Shown: one piece after another, positions 9,443 through 19,759 of the stretch
How positions within the stretch are numbered: position 1 is the stretch's first letter
Layout: every line of letters begins with the position of its first letter
Source: Gerris lacustris
Taxonomy: Eukaryota; Arthropoda; Insecta; Hemiptera; Gerridae
Length of the DNA: 64,000 nucleotides
Direction of reading: 5' to 3'
Assembly: GCA_951217055.1 (NCBI GenBank)
Contig: OX578276.1
Span: 156,935,223 to 156,999,222 of the forward strand
Program-made: the position numbers and the translations under genes
Notes under the pieces: generated by a model
Seen by the model: the letters and a program-made list of their open reading frames with translations, nothing else
Databases searched by the model: none
What the model was told of the DNA's origin: nothing

Positions 9443-10677
9443 ATGAATTTAGATATTTTAAATAGTTTAGAATCTCATGAAGATAAAAAAGAACAAATAG
9501 TAGCTGACAATAATTTAGATTTTTTTAAAATTAAATAGTTCAATTATTTTGCACACTAACATCAGATCTATTGGAAAGAACTATGATGGATTATTGTTAC
9601 TTTTAAATAATTTAAATAGAAAAATGGATGTTATCGTTCTGACTGAAGCTTGGCTTAAATCCTATGAGCATTACTACAACATAGAAGGATATAATGCCTA
9701 TTTTGATGCTGGAATAAATAGAGCCGAAGGCATTGTAGTATTCTGCAAAAACTATATTGAGGTCATGGAAATAGTAAACAGACCGATAATAAACTGCAAT
9801 AGTATTCTACTTAAATTAAAAATAAAATACACTGCCAATTAGTGTGGCACATAGCTTACTCGCATCCTATCATGTACTTTATTGTTATATTAACATTAAA
9901 GTTTTATTACTTTATTGTTATATTGTTTATTGTGTAAGAACAATTAACATTTTTCAGCGATCTTTAACACTTTATAGGGGTGTCGCTGTAGGTTTTACTA
10001 AAAAATTGTATTTGAAAAAAATGTTCGTCTCATTGAAAAGATAAGGTTTGATTTTTTTTCCGACCGAAAATTCCAATTTTAAATTTGAAGTTTACGTTTA
10101 CGCGAGCGCTGCGCGTGAACGCTTGAACGGATAACGTTGTCTAACGAACTCGACCTGAGCATTGGTAAAATAAACATGTCTACCAAATTTCATCAAAATC
10201 GGGCAACATATACTCAAGTTATCGCCGCACGTTTCACGATTCGCGGACACACAGACCGACAGACAGACAGACAGACAGACACGGAACCAAAAATGTTCCC
10301 TGATGTCTGAAACGGATTTCTGTCATGGAATTTTTAAAATTGGAGGCATAAAACTTTTTTGTTCTCAAAAGTGAACACAATGCTTCCGTTACCTTTGGTA
10401 AGCTCGGAAGCAAAATGAACTATTTAATTTAACATCTATTTATAGATCAGCTGAAATTTGTATCGATACATATATTGAAAATTTGGAAACATTTTTAGAT
10501 AATAATAAGTTTAATAATCACATTTTAATGGGTGATATAAATCTAAACTTGTTAGTCGAGTCCAATATTAAAACTAAGTATTTAAATCTATTGAGCTCTT
10601 GTGGATTTATAAGTTATATAAACCATGTAACAAGGAATGAAAACAATCTTGTATCTTTCTTTATCAATCTTCTTTAA
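9443..10677 (+). pseudogene. LINE ORF2, endonuclease domain only, interrupted by H1
   Basis: A frame opens at the ATG at 9443 (MNLDILNSLESHEDKKEQ). After a one-base shift in an A/T run near 9520 it continues as SSIILHTNIRSIGKNYDGLL, then DVIVLTEAWLKS and GIVVFCKNYIEV: the first half of an APE-type endonuclease (N and E active-site motifs). It is broken by H1 at 9829-10411 and resumes as LTSIYRSAEICIDTYIENLE and HILMGDINLNLL (GDxN motif), reaching GFISYINHVTR before ending at 10677. No reverse transcriptase follows, so the element is truncated. Same orientation and spacing make it one LINE with the ORF1 at 3572-4419. Confidence 0.85.
9829..10411 (+). mobile_element. H1 element inserted in the LINE endonuclease
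   Basis: Begins ACACTGCCAATTAGTGTGGC (normally AGACTGCC) and ends with the H1 hairpin (GCTTCCG/CGGAAGC, TTACC/GGTAA) at about 10382-10411. It contains CAAATTTCATCAAAATCGGG and a (GACA)n tract near 10256-10280. Endonuclease coding sequence lies on both sides, so the ends are well defined. AAAAT stands immediately outside both ends, either a short duplication or part of the target preference. Confidence 0.9.
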
Positions 10678-11501
10678 GAGCCCACGGGAGTGAGTTGTGT
10701 TGAGACCTTCTCTCCAGAGATAGCGCTGCTTTTCACAAGTTTTTTCAACCCCTTGTTTATTTTGGGAGGAAAAGGAACCGCCCACATTACCCCTCCCATT
10801 ATTTTGACATAACGTCGGCCATTGCATTATTTTAAAAATAAATAAAAAAACAGAAATGTATAAATATTAATTTCTTTAATATATGTCACTTTATGGAAAT
10901 ATTGAAAAATTGAGATTTTAATAAATAAGATATTGATATAAATATGAATTTTAATATATATATATATATTTAAATTTAATAATATAAATATTTTTTGCTG
11001 CAATAACTAGACCATTAAGTAAAGTAGATAATTTTATTTTCGAATGATATAACGACACCCCCTCATACATTTGGTTTTAAACTAATAATCATCCCATACA
11101 ACTTTAAAAAATATTGTTTTAATTAATATTAAAAACAAGCCTTGGGTCCTGTTGACGCTATTGTTGCAAAAATATCTCAGTTGAAATGAGCAAATAGCAA
11201 GGATTTTAAAAGCATTGCGCTACTGTTTTGATTAAGGTGAAAATGTAATTCTACTCTTTATTAATCATCCAGCTAAAAAGCTTATAAATTGCTCGTCTGC
11301 TGTCTGCTATATATTTTTTAAACCAATTTTTGGCTTAAGCTCTTGTAGTATATAAATCTACTAGGTACTAACTAACATACATTAAAGTGGATTTTCCTGT
11401 ATAATAAATAGCCAGTTCCTAAGATATTGATAGCAACATTTTATGGCAGCTTATATTATATAAATTGGATAAAACAAATATTTTGCTTTGAATATATTTT
11501 T
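10678..11501. other. Unassigned AT-rich DNA
   Basis: No coding frame, hairpin or match to other repeats in the window was found. The first 150 bases are less AT-rich and may be the sequence into which the LINE copy was truncated. An (AT)n run lies near 10955-10968. Confidence 0.4.
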
Positions 11502-11985
11502 AGGGTTTCGTTGGTAAAACCATTAATAGAAACGCTTATAGTTTCGTTCCTGTGTCTGTCAATCTGAATGGTTCCAGTAACTTTTGAATCAAACAAGTCA
11601 AAAGAGGGAAAAACATGGCAATTTCCAGTATTAAAGATCGTTTTGACGCGCACACAGGAAATATACAAAAATATAGCGAACTCAAAATTATCAGCTGTTC
11701 AAATCCCAAATGGCGGCAAATTGATGTCACGAATTTATTTATTTATTTTTTTTTTTACTTTGAGTGGGTAGGTATTGAAGAGTGGATTACAAAAATATAC
11801 AAGAATTGTGGAAATTGTTTAATTTTTTACGCCATTTTGTCAAAAAACATCAAGATTTTGGGTTTCCCCCCTAAAACTATATATATTTCTGCTATTTCTA
11901 ATAATATAAAATGTTAGGTCTGCTGGGCCATAGAAAAAATATGAATAGCAACTTGATCTGATTTACTGGGAATCCAAAAAGGGCA
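11502..11985 (-). mobile_element. H3 element, 3' part, minus strand
   Basis: On the plus strand the 3' terminus appears as AGGGTTTCGTTGGTAAAACC at 11502. It is followed by inverted versions of the H3 landmarks: AGATCGTTTTGACGCGCACA, CAGCTGTTCAAAT, TTTGAGTGGGTA, CGCCATTTTGTCAAAAAACA and GGTCTGCTGGGCCATAGA. The 5' terminus is missing. The GACA tract is degenerate here (GTGTCTGTCAATC). The overlapping 60-100 codon frames are repeat-derived. Confidence 0.8.
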
Positions 11986-12645
11986 GATAGTTGTTACGGT
12001 AGTAGTTGTTACGGGGGAAAAAATTAGACCTGGCAAGAAAACCTGCACACGTGATAACTATACCCTCTTCATATTCATATTATATGCTTGACTTATCAAA
12101 TATTATTTGTTATGTGTGGCTAGATTGAACTGAACGACTAAAACCATGTGTATTATTTAATTTTTTCATTATCTGTTTCTATTGAAATTATAGTTGCTGT
12201 AATTAATTTAAAAATACGTCCAATTAACTTTGTATTGATAATAATTATTACAATTCGTACAAACTGGTTCAGACATACGTAATCTAGTAGGATATTGTCT
12301 CAGCTTTACTTTATATTTTTAAAACCATTTTTTTATAAGCTGCATTTTACAGTAGCAAAAACAGAAAATAAACTCATTTTTTTAAATCCATAAGGTAGGT
12401 GATACATATAAAGTGTACCCCTACCTGGCCTTGGTAAAACCACGATTTTAACTGAAAGTACCTCTAAAATCTTTAGAGTTATCGAAAGTTATAAGAACCT
12501 TTTGTTGTAGACAATTGTATGTGCTTTTTAATTTTTTTTTTTTGAAATTTTTATTTATAAGCATCAATAATTATATATAGGCCAAAAATAATTTTTTTCT
12601 ATTTTAGTTCCGCAAATTTTTCTTAGCTTATTGGACCATAGGTTG
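11986..12645. other. Unassigned AT-rich DNA
   Basis: Nothing beyond AT-rich sequence is seen here: no frame, no repeat with another part of the window. Confidence 0.4.
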
Positions 12646-13890
12646 AAAAAGTCTGGCAATTAGTGGGGCAAATAGCATATTTGCATCTTATATTTGATGA
12701 ATGGTCACCTAGTATTAAATAATGTGATCGCATTAGGAATTAAAATTTTATTTTCATGGATCATTATTGATTCCCAATAGGGTCCTGTTATTTTTAATCA
12801 ATATTATTAAATTCGTTGAATTTTGTGGGTCGTTTAAGGGTTGTGAAAAAAATTTTGTCTTTATACTATCATCGTCAACAATTGGCTATATTTCGCCCCT
12901 CTCCGAGGCATAGACGTGCCTGAAAACATCATTTCTACATTTTTATGGTTGTTTGGTAACGTTAAAACTATTACATATATATTACATAAATAGAATAAAA
13001 TACACATTATAGCTCGAAAACATAATTTAAAAGAACATTATAAAGCTAAACGGAATTAAAACATACCGGGTTTACGACGTTGTTATACAATTTGTTACAT
13101 AAAAAGTTTAGGGTCGGATTCTCTAGCTAGTTAGATTCGTAAAAACTGAAAACTTTTCAAAACTATCTTCCATACTGCTTTACCATTAACAATATTTAAT
13201 AATAACAAAAAATAATATAAGACTAGTAAAAATTAACAATAATAACACAGAAAAAAATGTTTTGAATCTAACTAGCTAAGAGAATCCGACCCTAAACTTT
13301 TTATGTAACAAATTGTATGACAATGTCGTAAACCCGGTATGTTTTTATTCCGTTTAGTTTTATAATGTTCTTTTTAATTATGTTTTCGAGCTACAATGTG
13401 CATTTTATTCTATTTATGTAATGTATATGTAATAGTTTTAACGTTACCAAACAACCATAAAAATGTAGAAATGATGTTTTCAGGCACGTCTATGCCTCGG
13501 AGAGGGGCGAAATATAGCCAATTGTTGACGATGATAGTATAAAGACGAAATTTTTTTCACAACCCTTAAACGACCCACAAAATTCAACGAATGAAATACA
13601 AAAGGGACAAATAAAACAGATCGCGATATATTAAATGTGATCAGATGGCAGAAGGTTGAACTTAATATGGAATCATCTATGTGGGTTGCTTTAGTTTTTT
13701 AAGATATGGAGGTTCGCAAAAATGTATTATAACGATAAACTGATATGAAAATTTGTTCCTTGTAGTCTGAAATGGATTTCTAGACGGAAACGAGTTCAAG
13801 ATGTTTTTCGGAGACATACAAAAATTCGTTCCCCAGAATGTTGACGATGCTTTCGTTCCCTTCAGAACTCCTCGTTAAACTCGGAAGCAA
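12646..13890 (+). mobile_element. Diverged H1 element carrying a foldback insertion
   Basis: The 5' end reads GTCTGGCAATTAGTGGGGCA and the 3' end, near 13730-13890, has TCTGAAATGGATTTCTAGAC and closes with TAAACTCGGAAGC. Both match H1 ends, but with many substitutions. Between them a 782-bp foldback element (12811-13592) has been inserted. The right part shares AGTTTTTTAAGATATG with the diverged H1 copy at 26929-27337. This is an old H1 copy. Confidence 0.7.
12811..13592. mobile_element. 782-bp foldback element (nearly perfect palindrome)
   Basis: Arms of about 335-340 bp begin ATTCGTTGAATTTTGTGGGT at 12811 and close with the inverse at 13592. The spacer of about 105 bp is AT-rich. Landmarks such as GCCCCTCTCCGAGGCATAGA, GTTTGGTAACGTTAAAAC and GGGTCGGATTCTCTAGCTAG recur inverted with few differences. 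No direct repeat is obvious at its edges. No coding capacity; probably a MITE of unknown family. Confidence 0.85.
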
Positions 13891-14790
13891 ACATTATGTG
13901 ACTATTAAATATAACTTATTAATCAAACTAAAATTTTTTAAAGTTGTACTTCAATTCTTGATTAGTGGGTAGGTATAGTAGGATCAGAAAGGAATCAATT
14001 GCCTTACTATAGCGATACACCTTTCCTTGGATCATTTTCATGTTGACTGGTGAGGCACATAACAAGATACAATTGTGTTATTTGTGAAAAAAGGTGGCTT
14101 AATTTTTAGCATTGGGCGCTGACCAAAATTAATCCAAAAAAATAAAATTTTCCTTCTCAAACTTTTTTTATTAACTAGTATTTAATCCCTCCTCTCATCG
14201 CGTTTTTTTTTATTATTTAATTTTAGTTTTTACAAGATTATTTACTATCTTCTTTAAATCTCTATCAAAATATATTTAAAAATAATAATTTTTCTTTTAT
14301 TTCGATTTTTTTTTTTTTTTTTTTTTTCGTTTTAAGAATATTTGAAATTGTTTTTATTTCATTTGTCATAATAAAAGGGTGAAAAACAACGGTGGGTGTG
14401 GCTTAAATTGGAAAATCAACAAATCAGAATTTAATAAATTGTATTTTGTTAAAAATCCGCTAGGGTCAGCACATTCCAGATAGTAAATATAAAAAAAGTT
14501 CCCATAAGATTACGCCTCACCAGCTTAATATTTTTTAACCAAAATTCACACAATTACTCTTAGTACAAATATAAATTTCCGCCTGTTTTTAAAATTTTGA
14601 ATTTTTATTTTAATTTTTTTTTCTCTTACATTTTATTTTTTATCAATAAAACTAAAAGCGATAAGAAAAAAATAGAAACTAACAACCCTGTGGCTTTTCC
14701 CAAACTATCCGTATACAAATTTTCAAGTCTCTAGGTTTAATATTAGAGGCGTGATTTTATGGCGCGTGTGTCCACCCCCGTTCCCGTGCA
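13891..14790. other. Unassigned AT-rich DNA
   Basis: Homopolymer-rich sequence with T runs near 14310-14327. No coding frame or repeat match is seen until the LINE endonuclease fragment begins near 14795. Confidence 0.4.
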
Positions 14791-14796
14791 GCCTTA

Positions 14797-17127
14797 ACAA
14801 TCTTTCATTATCTTGTATCGATCACATATTGATAAAATGTAACAATGATATGAACCGTACACCCTTTATTTTGCACAGCAAGGTGACAGATCATTATCCT
14901 ACGGGGATTTCTATAGATTTAAAAACAACAATAAATAATAATCCACATAAACAATTCACTCTGACAACAGTAGGAAAAACTTTATACTAAACTAAAACAA
15001 ATAGACTGGACAGACCTATACAACAAAACAGACGCACAGACAGCCACGCAAACATTCATACAATCCATTCAACAGCAGATAACAACACAGAATAAACAAG
15101 TATATATAACATGCAAAAATAAAAAAACTAAAACCTTGGATAACCAGTGGTTTGCTGACGTCCAAATGAAAAAGAGACAAGATGCGACAGACACTTGACA
15201 AACAACCGTTCAATAAAACCTTAAGAGAGAAATATATTGAGTACAAAAACTATTTAACCAAATTAATCAGGAAAACCAAAGCCAAGTATTTGAGGGACAA
15301 GCTACCTACAGACGGAACAGACTCGACCAAAACATGGAAACCTATAAATAAATGCCTTTATAGGAAAAACATTTCGACAAACGTAATACAAAAACTAAAT
15401 TATAACAACACAACGTACATGAACACACATGAAATAGCTTATCAATTAAATATATATTTCGGAACTGTGAGAACTAATTTAGCCCGTAAAATAAATAGAA
15501 CCCAACTGAATGATAACACAACTGAACATAACCAACCAATAAGACCATTACTGAACTTCAGGCCAGTGTCTGAGACAGAAATAAGAACACTAATAAACAG
15601 CTTAAACGCAGATACAGCCGGGGGAATAGACGGTATTAAGTCTCAGTATATAAAAAATGCTCAAGACAATTTTGTTAAACCATTAAAATATATTTCTAAT
15701 CTTTGTATTGAACAGGGTGTGTTTCCTGACGTCTTGAAACAAGCCGTCATAGTCCCTCTATTTAAGAAGGGGGGTAAAACTGACCCTTCCAACTATAGGC
15801 CAATATTATTGCTATCTAATGTATCAAAGATTATAGACAAATGCCTAAAAAAATAGACTAGTTGAACATTTAGAGTGCAATAACATCATATCTAAAAATC
15901 AATTTGGATATATGAATAATACTAGCACTGCGGATGCAGTGTATAAATTATCTGAATATATTATAAATGACTTGGACAAAGGTATTAAATCATTAGCTAT
16001 TTTTATTGATGTTAAAAAAGCGTCGGATACTGTTTCTCACGAGAGATTAATTAAAGCACTAACTTCTATAGGGATTGGGGGAACGTGTTTAAATATGTTC
16101 AAGAATTACTTACTAAACAGAAAACAACAGGTCAAAATAAACGGATGTATGAGTGAAACTATTGATGTTAACTGCGGAACGCCGCAAGGTACTGTTATAG
16201 CTCCTTGGCTTTTCCTGATCTATGTCGATAGTTTGCTCAACTTGACGAACACTCACTCAGACATAATTTCCTTTGTAGATGACACACTATTATATTTTAG
16301 GGGCACAACCTGGGAGGAAGTATTTAACAAAGCATCAACTGGCATAACTAAAGTAAAGACGTGGTTTGACAACAACATACTCACAATAAATGACTTTCTC
16401 ACTGGACAAACGAGGGCAACCACCAGAACACTATAGACTGAAACTGCACGACCAACTATGCAACAGACATCACACTGATTTTGATAAAGGTGCAGGGCCT
16501 CTTATCTGTTCAGTATGCCAATGCACTACAGAAATCCAAAGAGTAAGTCCAGTAAAATATCTGGGAGTCATCATAGATAATTTGTTGAACTGGAAGGATC
16601 ACATTAATTCAGTAGTCGCAAAAGTTAGAAGAACTATGCACGCTTTTGTGAGACTAAGAGATTTCGCTGATAAATCAGTATTAAAACTGGTATATCATGC
16701 TCTGACGGAATCTATCCTTAATTATTGTTTAATAGCCTGGGGTAGTGCTGCATGCAAGCATACAAACACAGTAGCGGTAGTACTGAAGATTGCGTACAAA
16801 AAACCTAGACGCTATCCTTCAAAACAACTTTTTACCGAACTTAATATTTTACCACTAGACTCCTTATTTAAAAAAGCTGTTCTGATCAATTATTTTAAAA
16901 AGAAAGATAAACTATTAGTAGATCACCCTTACTGTACAAGATCGCAACAAGCTGGCTTTACCCTTATCCCATTATGCCACACAGACAAGAAACAAAGACA
17001 TGCCACTTATCTCGGAACCACTTACCACAACCAACTGCCAAAATCACTTCAATTAACTAACACTATTAAATCTTTTAAACACAGACTAAAACAACATCTA
17101 CTGACAGAAATGAAAAACCTGCCCTAA
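14797..17127 (+). pseudogene. LINE ORF2 remnant: endonuclease end, reverse transcriptase, C-terminus
   Basis: Visible in order: endonuclease end (CIDHILIK, SKVTDHYPTGISI) to about 14935; a linker with a stop near 15167 (EKYIEYKNYLTKLIRKTKA); RT motifs TAGGIDGIKSQYIKN, GVFPDVLKQAVIVPLFKKGG, NYRPILLLSNVSKIIDK to 15856; a frame change; NQFGYMN, LAIFIDVKKASDTVSHERL, CGTPQGTVIAPWLFLIYVDS, FVDDTLLYF to about 16400; another frame change; then YLGVIIDNLLNWKDHI and a C-terminal tail to 17127. The catalytic loop is FVDD rather than YADD/FADD, and KAFD is altered to KASD. At least three frame disruptions make it inactive. RT would copy LINE RNA at the target site. Confidence 0.85.
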
Positions 17128-17307
17128 CAATTACCAAGAACAAGATTGACAAAACATAACAGAACAATTAAACTTACAAAAGCTAAAGCATATCATTGAA
17201 ATACTCGTAATATAGATTGATTGGATGAAGTAGCTGTAGCATTCTCGAAACATTTTATAGATTGTAATTACGTAAACACGATATTTATTCGCAATTATTT
17301 AAGAGAC

Positions 17308-17349
17308 GGGGCTCTCGCTCTAGGTGATTTGACACCTATTGAGAGCCCT
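17308..17349 (+). other. GC stem-loop in the LINE 3' UTR
   Basis: GGGCTCTCGCTCTAGGTG pairs with CACCTATTGAGAGCCC, forming two helices (GGGCTCTC/GAGAGCCC and AGGTG/CACCT). It lies about 125 bp before the TTA-repeat tail. Structured 3' UTRs are recognised by the RT of CR1-like LINEs; that role here is inferred. The related LINE at 55-57 kb has a GC stem-loop in the same place. Confidence 0.6.
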
Positions 17350-17542
17350 CACTATTAATTTATGTATAATATTTTTATGTATTACATTTATAGTATTATT
17401 GTATTTTTTTTTGTCATTTAATTACTGCATTTAATTTTAATGGTGGAAATAAATATATTTATTATTATTATTATATGCTTCTTTAATGTTTGCAATCTGT
17501 ATTGGTTTTATAAGTCAAAATATACCCGAAAATCCCCCCCCC

Positions 17543-17808
17543 CAACTACTATACATATAACGGCTGGTACTAAAATTTTGAAATAATTCATGGTCTTACC
17601 TTATGGTGGGGCAATGAAAATTTCCTGAAAAAAATGTATCTTGTGGTTATTACCTATTAATAATATTGTGACCCCCCCCCCCCCCCCCCCCCCCGGGAAT
17701 TGAACCAGTGACCTTTGAGATCGAAGAAAAAAATCTTAATTATGTAACGGGTATGCTTAATTATCAACGAAACCCTAAAAAATACTTGGACGCAAGTACT
17801 CCCTGTGA
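17543..17808. repeat. SINE-like family F, copy 1
   Basis: Shares with 58922-59320 the landmarks ATAACGGCTGGT, ATTTTGAAATAATTCATGGT, CTTATGGTG and GCAATGAAAATTTCCTG, then a tRNA-like B-box on the minus strand (GGTTCAATTCCC near 17696-17707), TGAGATCGAAGAAA and AATTATGTAACGGGTAT. It closes on ACGAAACCCTAAAAA and a small hairpin TACTTG-GACG-CAAGTA. A C run of over 20 bases sits at 17672-17694. The single box makes it SINE-like rather than a proven SINE. Confidence 0.65.
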
Positions 17809-19087
17809 TTTTGTAAGAAAAAATTGATTTGTTGAATTGGATCTTTACAGACGACATTTACAAAATTTCTAGCCTTGTCTCAACACTATCTACAGTCAAT
17901 TTCTAGTAACGCTAATTATGTTCATTTTTCTCACGTGAATGTTTTTAAAAAGTTTATTTTTAGATAAATTCAACAAATTTATAAATCTTTATAAACTGCC
18001 TCATCAATTTAGCCGCAGTGTTAGAGGCAACAAATACTGACTTAAGATGTATACGAAATGCAAATGTCAAAAGATAATGAAATAAAAATGCACTCGGCTC
18101 TGGGTGAGGCCGGCTTATATATACATTATAGGACTGAGGTCATGATTAATCTGTAACTGTGTGTGTTCGTCAGTGTATCTATGTATTGCTTGAATTAGCA
18201 CTCTATTTGAACATAACTCGCTGCTACCAATTCTCAGAGATGACTCGTAATATTTGTTAACTCTTCAAGACCAGGCTTGATGTTTAGAATTTCCATGGGT
18301 ATTATTTCGTCTGAGTATGCTGTGGCAACGAACTGTGCTGCATGTTTGTATTCGCGCAGAGGGGCGCGTCAATCTCCTCTCTACCCCCTCCCCTTGGAAC
18401 GAGCTTGCTTTGTTGTCCCCTGACAAAGGTGCATTCGCAATTACAGCTCCTCAATGACATGGCATTTATCGATTGGAGCCGCCTCGTTAGGATAGTTTGA
18501 AATTGAAAGGCGGCTCGGAACCGTACCCATTCCTCATGGGAGCTTTCCCCTTGAGCGCGAAGCTGATGCATTTTGATTTTCTATGCCTTTAGAATGAGAA
18601 CTAGGTTAACTCGTTAGTATTAAATCGGCTTGAACGGAAATATTATAATACGAAATTGTAACCTTTCGACGCTCGACGGCTTTCCATTACCAATATTTTC
18701 CGGCAAATCAGCAATCTCCCAACCATCCTCCCATGTATAACATATATATTTCATTTGTAAAGAATTTCTCGCTGCATTAGTACAAGCGAGATGACTTTCC
18801 TCTAAATTCTTTTCTACTAATTGCATTATCAAAAAGGATCATCCCGCCATCATCCTAGAGAATATAAATCTTCGGTTATTGCCTGTTCAATAGCAATTAA
18901 TCATTTTGATATTATTACTAAAGAATAAAAATAAATTAATTATGAATAGAAAAAAGGAAAAATAACGTACAGAGAAAAGAACACGACGAGACTAGAGAGG
19001 GGAACCCAAGAGATTTTGAACATTTAGACTGGAATAACCAATTATATGATGAAGGTTGGTACGTAACCTAACTAACCAACTAATTCC
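17809..19087. other. Apparently low-copy DNA, no gene recognised
   Basis: No match to other parts of the window. The segment 18350-18570 is less AT-rich than its surroundings, and two minus-strand frames (18302-18571 and 18620-18832) are open, but neither shows a domain I recognise, a splice-site framework or a plausible start context. This is one of the few places where single-copy host DNA may survive. Confidence 0.35.
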
Positions 19088-19089
19088 TA

Positions 19090-19287
19090 AAGGCGGAGAT
19101 ACACATGCCTGTAGCTTAAACAAAAACATGCCAGCTGCTTGCACGTGGATATGTTAAATAGCATGCCTGTAGCTGGCAAGCAAGCTGATAAAAACTTAAT
19201 CAAATCCTTGGTATGCCAGTTACTGGCAAATATCCTTTTGGTATGCAAGGTACTGCCCCAATTTGACAGCATGGGTATCTCCGCCTT
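19090..19287. mobile_element. 198-bp MITE, TA duplication
   Basis: Inverted ends AAGGCGGAGATACACATGC and GCATGGGTATCTCCGCCTT match over 19 bp with one difference. TA stands outside both (19088-19089, 19288-19289). The interior has repeated TGCCAG/CTGGCA-type words. TA target sites suggest a Tc1/mariner-type helper, but the ends alone do not decide this. Confidence 0.75.
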
Positions 19288-19346
19288 TATAATTTAATAA
19301 ATTTATTGAGCCCGGGGTAAAATTTTAACGTAACATCTCCATATTA

Positions 19347-19750
19347 TACAGGGTGTCCCTACTTAAGTCTGCCAAAGAGAAGGGGCATATAGGGGACCCT
19401 AAAAGGAGTCAAAAATGTTATATTAACCTATGTCCTTTCGGGCTTCGTTTTCTGACTGGCGCCATTTTTAAAAATGTTGGACTAAGCAAGACTTAAACAA
19501 GTGTATCTGGAGAACAAAGCGGGATAGCTCATTATTTTAGGTATCGTTGAAAGCCTAAAAACATTTGCTAAAGGAAATGTTATTATCAATTTTCATTTAT
19601 TTTTATTCCTTCTGGTTCAAATTTAGCTCAAAATGTCTTTTTTTAAAAAAATCAAAAAATAAAGAAATTTTTGACGGCCCATAGTGCTTAAACTAGTTAC
19701 ATCTTGAATTGTCCAGGCAATGGAAAAACTTCTTTATTTAATAACCTTCT
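19347..19750. mobile_element. Partial element with TACAGGGTGTCCC end
   Basis: TATACAGGGTGTCCCTACTT at 19347 resembles the end of the complete 1.2-kb MITE at 57055-58241 (TACAGGGTGTTTCACG). The sequence after it differs and no opposite end is found before the RTE LINE begins, so it is a fragment or a different subfamily. Confidence 0.4.
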
Positions 19751-19759
19751 CATGGATAC

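Larger units (their letters stand above)
14795..17475 (+). mobile_element. CR1/Jockey-like LINE, 5'-truncated
   Basis: The element holds the end of an endonuclease, a linker, a full set of reverse-transcriptase motifs and a C-terminal region, all on the plus strand with several frame changes. It is followed by a 3' UTR with a GC-rich stem-loop (17308-17349) and a simple-repeat tail (TTATTATTATTATTAT near 17460-17475), as expected of CR1-type LINEs, which end in short repeats rather than poly(A). The 5' end is cut inside the endonuclease. A related LINE is at 55205-56916. Confidence 0.85.

Noticed and set aside
9089..9446. CRISPR-like direct repeats or a repeat protein
   Set aside because: The 81-bp units are contiguous, with no repeat/spacer alternation, and lie in a LINE. 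The two-strand open frames follow from the unit length being a multiple of three.
18302..18832. Host exons on the minus strand
   Set aside because: Open frames of 70-89 codons without a recognised domain or supporting splice signals; described as low-copy DNA only.
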